A stretch of DNA of 64,000 nucleotides from Methylotenera_A sp049687015. GTDB taxonomy: Bacteria; Pseudomonadota; Gammaproteobacteria; Burkholderiales; Methylophilaceae. The DNA is taken from assembly GCA_049687015.1 (NCBI GenBank), contig JBAVIP010000063.1:10895-74894 (forward strand), written 5' to 3'. The notes under the pieces were generated by a model that saw nothing but the letters and a program-made list of their open reading frames with translations, was not told where the DNA came from and did no database searches. The position numbers and the translations under genes are program-made. Positions 24,711 through 33,579 of this stretch are shown in pieces (positions within the stretch are counted from its first letter, which is position 1; the number at the start of each line of letters is the position of its first letter).

Positions 24711-25595
24711 TTATTTACGGGCTTTGTTTTGTATCGCCTGCAATACGGCTTCGCCCAAGCCAGCAGGCGATGTTGCTACCACACAACCAGCGTTTTCAAG
24801 CGCTTTAATTTTGTCTTCGGCACGGCCGGAACCGCCCGAGATAATCGCCCCCGCATGCCCCATGCGCTTGCCTTTTGGCGCGGTCAAACCGGCAATATAG
24901 GCTGCAACAGGCTTGGTGACGTGGTGTTTAATAAAGTCCGCTGCGGCTTCTTCATCTGAGCCACCGATTTCGCCCACCATAATTATCGCTTCGGTTTCAG
25001 GGTCGGCTTCGAACATGGTCAGGCATTCAATAAAATTCAGGCCTTTAATCGGGTCGCCGCCAATGCCCACGCAGGTGGTTTGACCCAAACCCAGTGTAGT
25101 AGTTTGATGTACCGCCTCATAAGTGAGCGTACCGGAGCGCGACACCACGCCCACCTTGCCGCGCAGGTGAATGCTGCCCGGCATGATGCCGATCTTGCAT
25201 TCATCCGGCGTGATAATGCCAGGGCAATTTGGGCCAATAAAATTCGTACCGTTGGCTTTGAGCGAGGCTTTAACATTCAACATATCCAATACTGGGATGC
25301 CTTCGGTAATGCACACGATTAACTCAATACCTGCATCGGCAGCTTCTAATATAGAATCTGCCGCGTAGGCTGGCGGCACGTAAATCACGCTGGCATTGGC
25401 TTGTGTTTCACGCACTGCCTCGCGCATGGTGTTGAACACGGGCAAATTCAGGTGCGATTGACCACCTTTGCCCGGGGTGACGCCGCCGACCATTTTAGTT
25501 CCGTAAGCCAGCGCTTGCTCTGAATGAAATGTGCCTTGCTTGCCGGTAAAGCCCTGGCAAAGCACTTTGGTGTTTTTATTCACTAAGATACTCAT
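24711..25595 (-). CDS. sucD: Succinyl-CoA ligase (ADP-forming) alpha subunit
   Basis: Forms, with SucC, the enzyme that interconverts succinyl-CoA and succinate with phosphorylation of ADP. It has 294 residues. The CoA-binding N-domain (GFTGKQGTFHSEQALAYG), IGPNCPGIITP and the active-site phosphohistidine in GHAGAIISGG are present. It overlaps sucC by 4 bases (ATGA). Family caveat: malate-CoA ligases look similar and cannot be excluded by eye. Confidence 0.94.
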   Translation of the reverse strand: MSILVNKNTKVLCQGFTGKQGTFHSEQALAYGTKMVGGVTPGKGGQSHLNLPVFNTMREAVRETQANASVIYVPPAYAADSILEAADAGIELIVCITEGIPVLDMLNVKASLKANGTNFIGPNCPGIITPDECKIGIMPGSIHLRGKVGVVSRSGTLTYEAVHQTTTLGLGQTTCVGIGGDPIKGLNFIECLTMFEADPETEAIIMVGEIGGSDEEAAADFIKHHVTKPVAAYIAGLTAPKGKRMGHAGAIISGGSGRAEDKIKALENAGCVVATSPAGLGEAVLQAIQNKARK

Positions 25596-26755
25596 GCCGC
25601 CACCGCCTGTACCGCTTGCTTGGCAGCATCTGTCAGGTTTTCTGCTGAAATAATATTCAATCTACTTTCACGTAACATTTGTTTGCCTAGCTCAACGTTT
25701 GTGCCTTCCAAACGGACGACGACAGGAATGGTCATGCCGACTTCTTTCACCGCAGTGATAATGCCAGTGGCGATAATATCGCAGCGCATAATGCCGCCAA
25801 AAATGTTCACCAGAATAGCCTTTACGTTGCTGTCTGCCAGGATAATTTTGAATGCTTTGGATACGGTTTCCGCTGTCGCGCCGCCGCCCACATCCAGGAA
25901 GTTGGCCGGCATGCCGCCATGCAATTTGATTAAATCCATGGTCGCCATGGCAAGCCCGGCGCCATTGACCATGCAGCCGATATTGCCGTTAAGCGCAATG
26001 TAATTGAGCCCCGCCTCGTGCGCGATAGCCTCTTTGGCGTCTTCCTGGCTCCAGTCACGCTGTTCGGCAAGTGCTTTCTGGCGGTACAGCGCGTTGTCAT
26101 CCACGCTCATTTTGCAATCGAGCGCGACCAGCTTGCCATCGGTTGTGACAATGAGCGGGTTAATCTCCAGCAGACTTAAATCGTTTTCCTTGAAGAGTTT
26201 GTACAGACCTTTAAGCAGCTTGGTAAACATACCAATTTGCTCGCCGCTCAACTCAAGATTAAATGCCAAATTACGCGCTTGAAAATCTACTAAGCCGTTC
26301 AGCGGGTCGCACACTTCCTGCAGGATTTTATCGGGCTGTGTGGCTGCGATTTCTTCAATATCCATGCCGCCTGCGGAGGAGGCCACAACCACAACGCGCT
26401 CCAGACTTCTATCCACTAACATAGATAGATAAAGCTCGCGCGCGATGGGCAGCGTTTCCTCGACGAGCACTTGGCTCACCATTTGACCATCGGGTGCATT
26501 CTGGTAAGTAATTAAATGTTTACCGAGCAGGGCTTTTGCCGTAGTTTCAACCTCGGCGGCAGATTTTACCAACTTCACGCCACCGGCTTTACCGCGGCCG
26601 CCAGCGTGGATTTGCGCCTTGACCACATAAGCGTTCGATTGGATTGCATTGGCTGAATTTACAGCTGCAGCGGCATCGCCAGCAACTGCACCAATAGGCG
26701 TTGGCAGGCCATATTGTTTTAATAAGTTTTTGGCTTGATATTCGTGTAGATTCAT
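25592..26755 (-). CDS. sucC: Succinyl-CoA ligase (ADP-forming) beta subunit
   Basis: ATP-grasp subunit that binds nucleotide and, with SucD, succinate. It has 387 residues. MNLHEYQAKNLLKQYGLP, KAQIHAGGRGKAGGVK, LLEINPL, NGAGLAMATMD and IFGGIMRCDIIA are all characteristic. It is the first gene of a five-gene minus-strand run (sucC-sucD-ankyrin-nadE-glnB). The preceding gene ends in a terminator at 26826-26867, so a promoter should lie in 26756-26825. Confidence 0.95.
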   Translation of the reverse strand: MNLHEYQAKNLLKQYGLPTPIGAVAGDAAAAVNSANAIQSNAYVVKAQIHAGGRGKAGGVKLVKSAAEVETTAKALLGKHLITYQNAPDGQMVSQVLVEETLPIARELYLSMLVDRSLERVVVVASSAGGMDIEEIAATQPDKILQEVCDPLNGLVDFQARNLAFNLELSGEQIGMFTKLLKGLYKLFKENDLSLLEINPLIVTTDGKLVALDCKMSVDDNALYRQKALAEQRDWSQEDAKEAIAHEAGLNYIALNGNIGCMVNGAGLAMATMDLIKLHGGMPANFLDVGGGATAETVSKAFKIILADSNVKAILVNIFGGIMRCDIIATGIITAVKEVGMTIPVVVRLEGTNVELGKQMLRESRLNIISAENLTDAAKQAVQAVAA

Positions 26756-26825
26756 TTTAGGCAGATTTAGTTTTTTAGTTTTAATTCCAAATGATATTTT
26801 GGCGCAAAATCCGAGTTGAAGCTAG

Positions 26826-26867
26826 TAAAAAAGCCATGCCCGGACTTAATGTAATCCGGCATGGCTT
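26826..26867 (-). terminator. Intrinsic terminator of the cytochrome-like gene
   Basis: AAGCCATGCC-x-GGA (from 26831) pairs with TCCGGCATGGCTT (to 26867). On the minus strand the stem is followed by a T-run (complement of 26827-26832). It separates the 26921 gene from sucC. Confidence 0.85.
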
Positions 26868-26920
26868 CTTTGTTCGTTATTAATTTGCTAGGTTGGCCAG
26901 CTAGATTGGTCAGTTAGCTG

Positions 26921-27691
26921 TTATAAATCGGATTCCCACGCGTTGCCATAGATTTTTCCATTGCGCGACAGAATAAACATCTGATACATGCTCACCATCC
27001 ACATATAGGCCGAAGCCGCGCTGTAGCCGATGCCGCCGATGATGGTAAGCCAGGCGAAGCTGGGGCTTAGTTTGGTCAGCCACCATGAGAATACGTCCAT
27101 GATCAAAAAGCCGAACGGGAACGCAATCGCCAGAACTTTCAATTTTTTTGGTATGTTCACCGCAAAGCTGAAAATAAAGCCTACAAAAAAGAAAATAAAT
27201 GCGATGCCGAATAAGTGGATATGCGATACGCGGGTCAGTCCTTCAATTGATGCACCTTCGTTGAGAGCAGCGGTTTTTTTAACCTCTTCAAACTTGGTGA
27301 AGTCTGGAATGCCAGGAATCGTGCTGTGACACTTGGTACAATTTTGTGCGAAAACATCTTTGAAGTGAGGTTCCCATTCGGATTCTGGAGAGCCATTTTG
27401 CGCCCATTTGATGATATCCTGGCGCACTTCAAGCGGCGCTTTGTCTTTCATCGAACCATTGAGCTTACTGGCCAACTTGCTGCCGCTACGATCACCATAA
27501 TAGCTGTACACAATATCATCGACCGAAAGCCCAACTTTGCCGTCAGCTAGGCCGTGCGTTAGCATGATTTGCAGCCCGGCCATACATAAACCTAAGCCTA
27601 TCACAAGCAGATAACCCGCGAAAAGGGCTTTGATGGACGCGGGCATATTGGGCAGGTTTAACCATGCTAGATTTGAAGGAGCGGGTTTCAT
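26921..27691 (-). CDS. Polytopic inner-membrane protein with one c-type heme site
   Basis: A 256-residue protein. Membrane segment at about 22-44; a periplasmic domain containing CTKCH (118-122) with a downstream IPGIPDF; then four more hydrophobic segments (about 155-250). The first of these starts with HIHLFGIAF, whose His pair could ligate heme b. Homologues in betaproteobacteria are, to my recollection, labelled cytochrome c or, wrongly, elongation factor. The function is unknown; a membrane electron-transfer or redox-sensing role is inferred. It is monocistronic, with its own terminator, and diverges from serB. Confidence 0.75.
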   Translation of the reverse strand: MKPAPSNLAWLNLPNMPASIKALFAGYLLVIGLGLCMAGLQIMLTHGLADGKVGLSVDDIVYSYYGDRSGSKLASKLNGSMKDKAPLEVRQDIIKWAQNGSPESEWEPHFKDVFAQNCTKCHSTIPGIPDFTKFEEVKKTAALNEGASIEGLTRVSHIHLFGIAFIFFFVGFIFSFAVNIPKKLKVLAIAFPFGFLIMDVFSWWLTKLSPSFAWLTIIGGIGYSAASAYMWMVSMYQMFILSRNGKIYGNAWESDL

Positions 27692-27773
27692 GGTGCGCTT
27701 TCTAAATTAGAGTTAAAAATCATATCATCCAAGCGTCAATTAACAAAGACCCTACGTGGTGGGGCACCGCTGT

Positions 27774-27779
27774 TATAAT
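27774..27779 (+). promoter_or_regulatory. Candidate -10 element of serB
   Basis: A perfect TATAAT lies 30 bases before the serB ATG at 27810 in the divergent spacer. No convincing -35 hexamer was found at 16-18 bases upstream, so this is a partial promoter call. Confidence 0.4.
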
Positions 27780-27809
27780 GCCATTTTTCTCATTTTTTCG
27801 GGTTATTTC

Positions 27810-28649
27810 ATGCGTTTAGTTGTTCAAGGTCGCGCTGTTACCATGGCACATCTTACTCATATCCATCGTTTAATTGGCGGCAGCACACAGTTTATGCAGA
27901 TTGCGGAACATGCTTATTACTTGCCAACTGATGAAACCAGCATTGAAGCTGTGCATGCCTTTTGTGCTGAGCAGCAGATTGACTGCGCCTTAGTGCCAGA
28001 TAACCAGCGTTTGAACCGTTTTGGCTTATGTGTGATGGACATGGATTCGACGCTGATCAATATCGAATGCATCGATGAAATCGCCGACATGATGGGCATC
28101 AAACCCGAAATTTCCAAAATTACCGAAGCAGCCATGCGCGGCGAGCTGGATTTTGCAGCCAGCCTGAGAAAGCGCGTGGCCTTATTGAAAGGGCTGGATG
28201 AATCAGCCTTGCAGCGTGTGATTGACGAACGTCTGCAGGCCAATCCGGGCGCACATGAATGGATCGCTGCCTGCAAAGCTAACAATATCAAAACCATGGT
28301 GGTGTCGGGCGGTTTTACCATGTTTGCCAATCATGTCAAAGCCTTGTTGGGCCTGGATTATGCGGTATCGAACACTTTTGAGATTGTCGATGGAAAACTC
28401 ACCGGCCATATTCTGGGCGACATTGTAGATGCGGATAGAAAAGCGCTGGAGTTAGTGAATTTGCGTGATCAACTAGGCTTGAGGCCAGAGCAAACCATCG
28501 GCATTGGCGATGGTGCGAACGACCTTAAAATGATGTCGGCCGCCGGAGTGGGTGTGGCTTACCATGCAAAACCCATTGTGCAGCAGCAGGCGACTTACGC
28601 GCTGAATCACTCAGGGCTAGACGGTGTGGTTAATTTGTTTACCGCTTAA
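27810..28649 (+). CDS. serB: Phosphoserine phosphatase
   Basis: Last step of serine synthesis, a HAD-superfamily phosphatase. Motif I is VMDMDSTLI, motif II is VVSGGFT, motif III and IV are in GIGDGANDLKMM, and the cap-proximal ECIDEIA matches SerB. A longer reading from a GTG at 27756 would cover the TATAAT box, so the ATG at 27810 (279 residues, MRLVVQG...) is preferred. It converges with the DUF455 gene and the two overlap by 4 bases at their ends. Confidence 0.93.
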   Translation: MRLVVQGRAVTMAHLTHIHRLIGGSTQFMQIAEHAYYLPTDETSIEAVHAFCAEQQIDCALVPDNQRLNRFGLCVMDMDSTLINIECIDEIADMMGIKPEISKITEAAMRGELDFAASLRKRVALLKGLDESALQRVIDERLQANPGAHEWIAACKANNIKTMVVSGGFTMFANHVKALLGLDYAVSNTFEIVDGKLTGHILGDIVDADRKALELVNLRDQLGLRPEQTIGIGDGANDLKMMSAAGVGVAYHAKPIVQQQATYALNHSGLDGVVNLFTA

Positions 28650-29437
28650 ATCAGCAAAGCTAATTCGGCATCGCTGAAGCCGGCTTTGCGTCTTGCTTCC
28701 AGGTTGAATGGTCTGCGCAGTTTAGGTGCGTTGTATTGTTTGGCAAGCGTGTCGTAAGTGGCAATCGGTTCCAGCCCGCGCAGTTCGCACAGCCAGTTAA
28801 ACCAGTGGTTGCCAATCGCCACGTGTCCAATTTCATCGCGCAGAATAATATCGAGTATGCTTGCGGCCTTGGCATCGCCTATCTGCGCCAGTTTGTTGCG
28901 CAAGGGCGGCGAAGCATCCAGCCCGCGTGCCTCCATGGTGCGCGGCACCAAAGCCATGCGGGCCAGTACATCATCTTTGGTTCTGTCTGCCATTTCCCAT
29001 AAGCTGTTGTGGCCGGTAAAGTCACCGTAAGCGTAACCCATGGTTTGCAGGTGCGTGTTGAGCAGGTTGAAATGATAAGCTTCTTCAGCCGCCACTTTAA
29101 GCCAATCACTGTAGTAACTTTCTGGCATCTCACCAAAACGCCAAATGGCATCCAGCGCCAAATTGATCGCATTAAACTCAATATGCGCAAGCGCGTGGAT
29201 TAAGGCAGCGCGGCCTTCCTCTGTGCGCATGGAACGTTTCCCAACTTCGAGCGGAGAGACCAGCGCTGGCTTGGCAGGGCGGCCGGGGATTGGCAAAGCT
29301 GATATTAATTCAGCATTTACATTAAGACTGATATTACCCGCTTGCCAAGCCTGGTACAGCGCAGCAACGCCAGCGGTTTTTTCGTTAACGCCGCCTTCAG
29401 CCAGCCAATGGAGAGCGGTATTACGCAGCTCGTTCAA
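28646..29437 (-). CDS. DUF455 ferritin-like protein
   Basis: A 263-residue, mostly helical protein of the DUF455 family. It has a ferritin-like di-iron pattern: an early Glu in LAHIEFNAINLALDA, EEAYHF, and late DEIGHVAIGNHWF. The family is sometimes compared with MiaE-like tRNA hydroxylases, but the substrate is unknown. The start is a TTG directly after the stop codon of the SMP-30-like gene with no clear Shine-Dalgarno sequence, implying coupled translation or a misjudged start. Its 3' end overlaps serB by 4 bases. Confidence 0.82.
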   Translation of the reverse strand: MNELRNTALHWLAEGGVNEKTAGVAALYQAWQAGNISLNVNAELISALPIPGRPAKPALVSPLEVGKRSMRTEEGRAALIHALAHIEFNAINLALDAIWRFGEMPESYYSDWLKVAAEEAYHFNLLNTHLQTMGYAYGDFTGHNSLWEMADRTKDDVLARMALVPRTMEARGLDASPPLRNKLAQIGDAKAASILDIILRDEIGHVAIGNHWFNWLCELRGLEPIATYDTLAKQYNAPKLRRPFNLEARRKAGFSDAELALLI

Positions 29438-30313
29438 TTATTTAAGTTGTATAAAGTCTAGCTCGCCTGCCTTCATGTCGGGCACCAGCAAATAGGCTTC
29501 ATCTTTAGTAATGGCGATATCTGCGGCTGATTGATAACCGTCTTTTAATAGCGTCACTTCGCCTTTGGTATTGACGCTAAACACTTTGCCGCTTTTCCAA
29601 TCACTTACATACATGGTGCCGTTTGAGCGATGCACTACACCATCGCCGCCGCCAAAACCTTCGGCAATGTCTGTTAGTGCCTGCGTTTGCTGGTTAAAGC
29701 TATATAACACGCCAGAAGTAAAATCGACATAAATCAACACGTTACCAGTGTCATCCGCCAGCAATCCATTGGGCGCCATTACGCGCGCGTCTTGTTTGCC
29801 ATCGATAAGTAATTTCACTTTCCCATTAGCATCGATTTTGTATATCGCGCCACCTTTGCCCGTTCCCAGAATATCGCCGCTATCGCTCACATACAAATTG
29901 CCTTGCGGATCTGCTTCTAAATCATTCAGAAACTGTGGCGTAGCGGGGAAAGCCGCAGCAGCAGCAAATGCGCTCGCCTTGCCGTCATTTAAGCCAATTT
30001 TGATGATTTTGGTTTTATCAGCTACGTACAGATTATTGCCGATAATTTTCAGGCCTTTCGGGTCGTCCAGACCACTTGCGAAAACAGACATTTTGCCATC
30101 CTTACCAATCATGGTAATTTGGCCATCGCCATCTTTACCAAAACCGCCAATTTCTGAGATAAAGATACGTCCATCCTTAGCTTGCACTAAGGATTCCGGT
30201 GTTTTTAGACCTGTAATTTTGCCTCTGGTAACAAGTTGATTGCCAAGCTTTTGTGCACAGCCAGCATTTATTGTAGCCAATGCGACGATAGCTAATAAAA
30301 TTACTTTTTTCAT
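29438..30313 (-). CDS. SMP-30/gluconolactonase-like beta-propeller lipoprotein
   Basis: A 291-residue protein whose signal peptide ends in the lipobox INAGC (Cys19), so it is probably lipid-anchored. The rest is a six-bladed propeller of the SMP-30/NHL type, with repeated D-x-x-G-N-x-Y/I-V-S-D/E units such as GNLYVSDSGD, GTMYVSDWKSG and NGLLADDTGN. Such folds include lactonases and metal-dependent hydrolases; the substrate is not predictable here. AAGGAA precedes the ATG. It is the distal gene of the minus-strand periplasmic redox cluster, immediately before DUF455. Confidence 0.8.
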   Translation of the reverse strand: MKKVILLAIVALATINAGCAQKLGNQLVTRGKITGLKTPESLVQAKDGRIFISEIGGFGKDGDGQITMIGKDGKMSVFASGLDDPKGLKIIGNNLYVADKTKIIKIGLNDGKASAFAAAAAFPATPQFLNDLEADPQGNLYVSDSGDILGTGKGGAIYKIDANGKVKLLIDGKQDARVMAPNGLLADDTGNVLIYVDFTSGVLYSFNQQTQALTDIAEGFGGGDGVVHRSNGTMYVSDWKSGKVFSVNTKGEVTLLKDGYQSAADIAITKDEAYLLVPDMKAGELDFIQLK

Positions 30314-30434
30314 AGTTTCAGATTCCTTCGGTAATATTGTTTCGGGTTTCAGCGTTTCTGCCTGCTGCGGGGAAAGGTTGAGCAGGATGACAGCAATGCT
30401 AAGTGATTTGTGCTTTTTCTAACACTTTTCATTG

Positions 30435-31028
30435 CTAAAAAGACATGGCTCGGACTTTGGGGGTGGGAAGTAAAGTCACCATACTACAAGGCGTATCAGT
30501 GCTGCTTGCAGGAGCCGGTTTATTGATAATTGCCTGAAGAGCAGGATCTGCCTTCATTTTGCTGATGGCGTTTTGCATGGCGATGTCGTAGGCAGAATAC
30601 ACGGACTTTTGATTCTGTACATCTAGATAACCGTGTTTTTTCGATTCGCCTACATACTCACCTAACAGCTTGCCTACACCAGTGTAAACATTCGCCTTAA
30701 TTTTTCCATAATAAATTAGCGATTGTGGATTGTAGAACATGCTTGGTTGAAGCCAGACCAAGGTCTTGCCTGATTGGTTACCCTCACACATGGATACAGT
30801 TCCATATTCTTTTTCCAGTTGTACTTTTGCGACTTTTTCAACGATAGGGCCTTGCGCAAACCAGTAATCATAGTAATAGTGCCACAGTTTGATTTGGTTC
30901 GTATATTCCTGAGGATTGATATAAATCAGCATGTTAGGTTTGCTGGTATCTTCAGCCTGTGCATGATTGATTGAAGTCAGTAACGTTATTGCCAAGCATA
31001 TCATCCGCATCAATTTTGCAACGCTCAT
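30435..31028 (-). CDS. Secreted protein of unknown function
   Basis: A 197-residue protein with a signal peptide ending at about HAQAED. The mature part is rich in Tyr and Trp (IKLWHYYYDYWFAQGP) and has single Cys residues near the middle and the C-terminus, compatible with a periplasmic disulfide. No family is recognised. An in-frame start 7 codons earlier is rejected because AAGGAGAT sits just before the ATG at 31028. It lies between the SMP-30-like lipoprotein and the PQQ-type propeller and is probably co-transcribed. Confidence 0.7.
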   Translation of the reverse strand: MSVAKLMRMICLAITLLTSINHAQAEDTSKPNMLIYINPQEYTNQIKLWHYYYDYWFAQGPIVEKVAKVQLEKEYGTVSMCEGNQSGKTLVWLQPSMFYNPQSLIYYGKIKANVYTGVGKLLGEYVGESKKHGYLDVQNQKSVYSAYDIAMQNAISKMKADPALQAIINKPAPASSTDTPCSMVTLLPTPKVRAMSF

Positions 31029-31060
31029 GTTGATCTCCTTCAGTTTCACTTAAGTACTAT

Positions 31061-32293
31061 TTACTCATTATTTGATGTATAACTGATTCGATAGATTAGG
31101 CCTGCGCGGTCGTCTGATACATATAACGCGCCTTCTGGACCAATAATAACATCTACAGGTCGGCCCCACGCTTTATTATTATTGAGCCAGCCAGTGGCGA
31201 AATCAACTAGTTCGACAGGAGTTTCGCCATTAAATTTCACACGCACCAATTTATAGCCACTTAATTTTTCGCGATTCCACGAGCCATGCAGCGCCACAAT
31301 CGCATCATTTTTATATTCGGCTGGGAAATTAGTTTTATTTAAGAACGTGACACCAATCGGTGTAGAGTGCGAGGTGAATATGATGGTGGGCGGCGAGCTA
31401 TTTTTGCAGAAATTATCCGGGCCAGCAAAATTCGGGTCTTCTACCATCTCTTTTATGTTGTTGGGGTTACCCCAGCAGTGAGGCCAGCCGTAATGTTTCC
31501 CAGGTTCTATTTTGTTGAAATGTTCGGGCGGAAGCTCATCATTTACCCTGCCGCCTTTTTTATCCGAACGCATATCCGCGCCATCATTGGTGGCGAACAT
31601 GCTGCCGGTTTTGGGGTGCCAGGCAAAGCCTTGGCTGTTACGCAAACCTCTTGTCCATATTGGGTTTGCAGCATGTCTGCCAACAGTTTCCAGGCCGCCG
31701 GCTGGCTCGCCTTCCAGCGTGTAGCGCAAAATTGTCGCACGTAGCGGGTCTTCTTCAACACACACATTGCAACTTGAGCCAACATTAATATACAGAAAAT
31801 TATCGGGCCCGACTTTAATGGTTTTTAGCGTATGTCCACCGCTGGGCAAGTTTTTGATCAAAGGCTTAGGCGCAGACCAAGCGCCATTTTTTTGCGTCAA
31901 TTTCACGACGCTATCTTGATTAGCCACTAACAAGTCGTCACCCACAAAAGCCAAGCCATTTGGCGCATTGAGTTTATCCGAAACTAAAACAGGCGCCTCA
32001 GCAAGCCCGTCCCTATTGGCATCTGGCAGCATGACAACTTGATTGCTTCTGCCAAGTGAAACAAATAAATTACCATTTTTATCAAACGCCAGCATGCGTG
32101 GGCCGGTAAAATATTCACTTCCGCCACCGCTTAATTTGGCGAAAATATTGGCATGAAAGCCAGTTGGTAAGCTGAGATTAAGGATTGCTTGAGGCGCAGA
32201 TATTTCGGCAGCTTTGGCGCAACCCACTGCAGGTATGCTGCAAATGCCGATGGTTAAAATTGCACTCAGTTTGGCAAAAATCGCTTCAAACAT
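31061..32293 (-). CDS. PQQ-type sugar/sorbosone dehydrogenase-like periplasmic propeller
   Basis: A 411-residue exported protein (signal peptide about 1-29) with a six-bladed propeller like soluble glucose/sorbosone dehydrogenases. Visible pieces are GPRMLAFDKNGNLFVSLGRSNQV, RGLRNSQGFAWHPKTG, GKHYGWPHCWG and ALHGSWNREKLSGYKLVRV. The family often binds PQQ; a His/Arg-rich active-site set is plausible, but substrate and cofactor are not proven. The ATG at 32293 is preferred over a longer reading that overlaps fccB. It has its own Cys pair (SSCNVC) that lacks a heme His. Confidence 0.82.
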   Translation of the reverse strand: MFEAIFAKLSAILTIGICSIPAVGCAKAAEISAPQAILNLSLPTGFHANIFAKLSGGGSEYFTGPRMLAFDKNGNLFVSLGRSNQVVMLPDANRDGLAEAPVLVSDKLNAPNGLAFVGDDLLVANQDSVVKLTQKNGAWSAPKPLIKNLPSGGHTLKTIKVGPDNFLYINVGSSCNVCVEEDPLRATILRYTLEGEPAGGLETVGRHAANPIWTRGLRNSQGFAWHPKTGSMFATNDGADMRSDKKGGRVNDELPPEHFNKIEPGKHYGWPHCWGNPNNIKEMVEDPNFAGPDNFCKNSSPPTIIFTSHSTPIGVTFLNKTNFPAEYKNDAIVALHGSWNREKLSGYKLVRVKFNGETPVELVDFATGWLNNNKAWGRPVDVIIGPEGALYVSDDRAGLIYRISYTSNNE

Positions 32294-32298
32294 AATTT

Positions 32299-33579
32299 TT
32301 ATGTCAGTACATCTGACCAAATATTCGCTGCCCATGCGCTTGCATATTGGCCTTCCTGCTCGGATGGGTTGCTTGAAACACCGCCGCCCTCTGCACTGAC
32401 CATGATTTTCTTGGTTGCGTCATAGCGGTACACATTGGCCACATGCATGGCTTGTCGGTCATTCACATAGCTATAGCAGGTATTGGCAAACACTGGTGCC
32501 GCGTCTGGCGTATGGCCGCTCATGAGCGCGACGATTGCATTAGCGCAAACCCTGGCTTGGCTGGTGGCCATATGCGCCGACTTTGGCAGAGCGGCAGAAA
32601 CGCTGTCGCCAATCACGTGAACATTCGGAACCAGCCTGGATTCATAGGTTAAAAAATCCACTTCGCACCAGCGCTTATCGATATTGTTCAATCCTGCCAT
32701 TTGTGCCGGTTTTCCTGCGCGTTGTGGCGGGATGATATTGAGCACATCGGCCGTCACCGTTTCAAAATCAGTTTTCACCGTTTTGGTTGCAACATCCACC
32801 TCAACTACCATGTTATTCGGGCGGTAATCAATCATACCTGCATACATTTCCGCCCACACTTTGGTAAATAAATCTTTTTTCGAAATGATTTCCGGGTTGG
32901 CATCCAGCACAATAATTTTGCTATTGGGCTTATTGGTTTTAAAGTAACTCGCCACTTGGCACACGCGTTCATACGGGCCGGGTGGACAGCGGTAGGGCGC
33001 TTTGGGTACGTTCATGACAAATATGCCACCGTCAGGCATGGCTTCCAGCTGTTTGCGCAAATTGACTGTTTGCCAGCCGGCTTTCCATGCATGTGGCACT
33101 TGCTGCTGCGCTTCTGCGGATTGTAAATTTGCTAATGAATCATAAATAAAATCGACGCCAGGGGCGACAATCAGACGGTCATATGTAATTTCACCGTGTT
33201 TCATACTGACTTTTTTGGTGGCAGTATCAATCGCAGTCACTTCGTCATTCAGCCATTTCACCCCGTGATTTTTTTTGACTAAATCATAGCCAAATGTCAG
33301 ATCGTTGATTGATTTGCTGCCACCTAAAACCAAATTGCTGAGCGGGCAAGAAACAAATTGGCTAGATTTTTCAATCACGACAGTTTCAATGTTTCCCAAG
33401 CTCCACATGCGGATATACTTGGCCGCTGTGGTGCCAGCATAGCCGCCGCCAATAATGACGACGCGGCCTAGGGGTGGTTTAGCGCCGCGCGCAAAACTGT
33501 TATGACTGAGCAATAATGCACCTGCAGCTCCGGCGGTCTTGATAAACTCACGACGATTGAAGGTTAAATATTTAGTCAT
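32299..33579 (-). CDS. fccB: Flavocytochrome c sulfide dehydrogenase-type flavoprotein
   Basis: A 426-residue FAD protein exported by Tat: twin-arginine NRREFIKTAGA at about 8-18. The FAD dinucleotide site is VVIIGGGYAGT (40-50). Three cysteines match those of known FCSD flavoproteins: Cys78 in SCPLSN (site of covalent FAD in the family), Cys197 in RCPPGP and Cys367 in NTCYS (the redox pair). It oxidises sulfide or a related sulfur species and passes electrons to a c cytochrome, here the overlapping upstream gene (8 bases). Confidence 0.88.
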   Translation of the reverse strand: MTKYLTFNRREFIKTAGAAGALLLSHNSFARGAKPPLGRVVIIGGGYAGTTAAKYIRMWSLGNIETVVIEKSSQFVSCPLSNLVLGGSKSINDLTFGYDLVKKNHGVKWLNDEVTAIDTATKKVSMKHGEITYDRLIVAPGVDFIYDSLANLQSAEAQQQVPHAWKAGWQTVNLRKQLEAMPDGGIFVMNVPKAPYRCPPGPYERVCQVASYFKTNKPNSKIIVLDANPEIISKKDLFTKVWAEMYAGMIDYRPNNMVVEVDVATKTVKTDFETVTADVLNIIPPQRAGKPAQMAGLNNIDKRWCEVDFLTYESRLVPNVHVIGDSVSAALPKSAHMATSQARVCANAIVALMSGHTPDAAPVFANTCYSYVNDRQAMHVANVYRYDATKKIMVSAEGGGVSSNPSEQEGQYASAWAANIWSDVLT

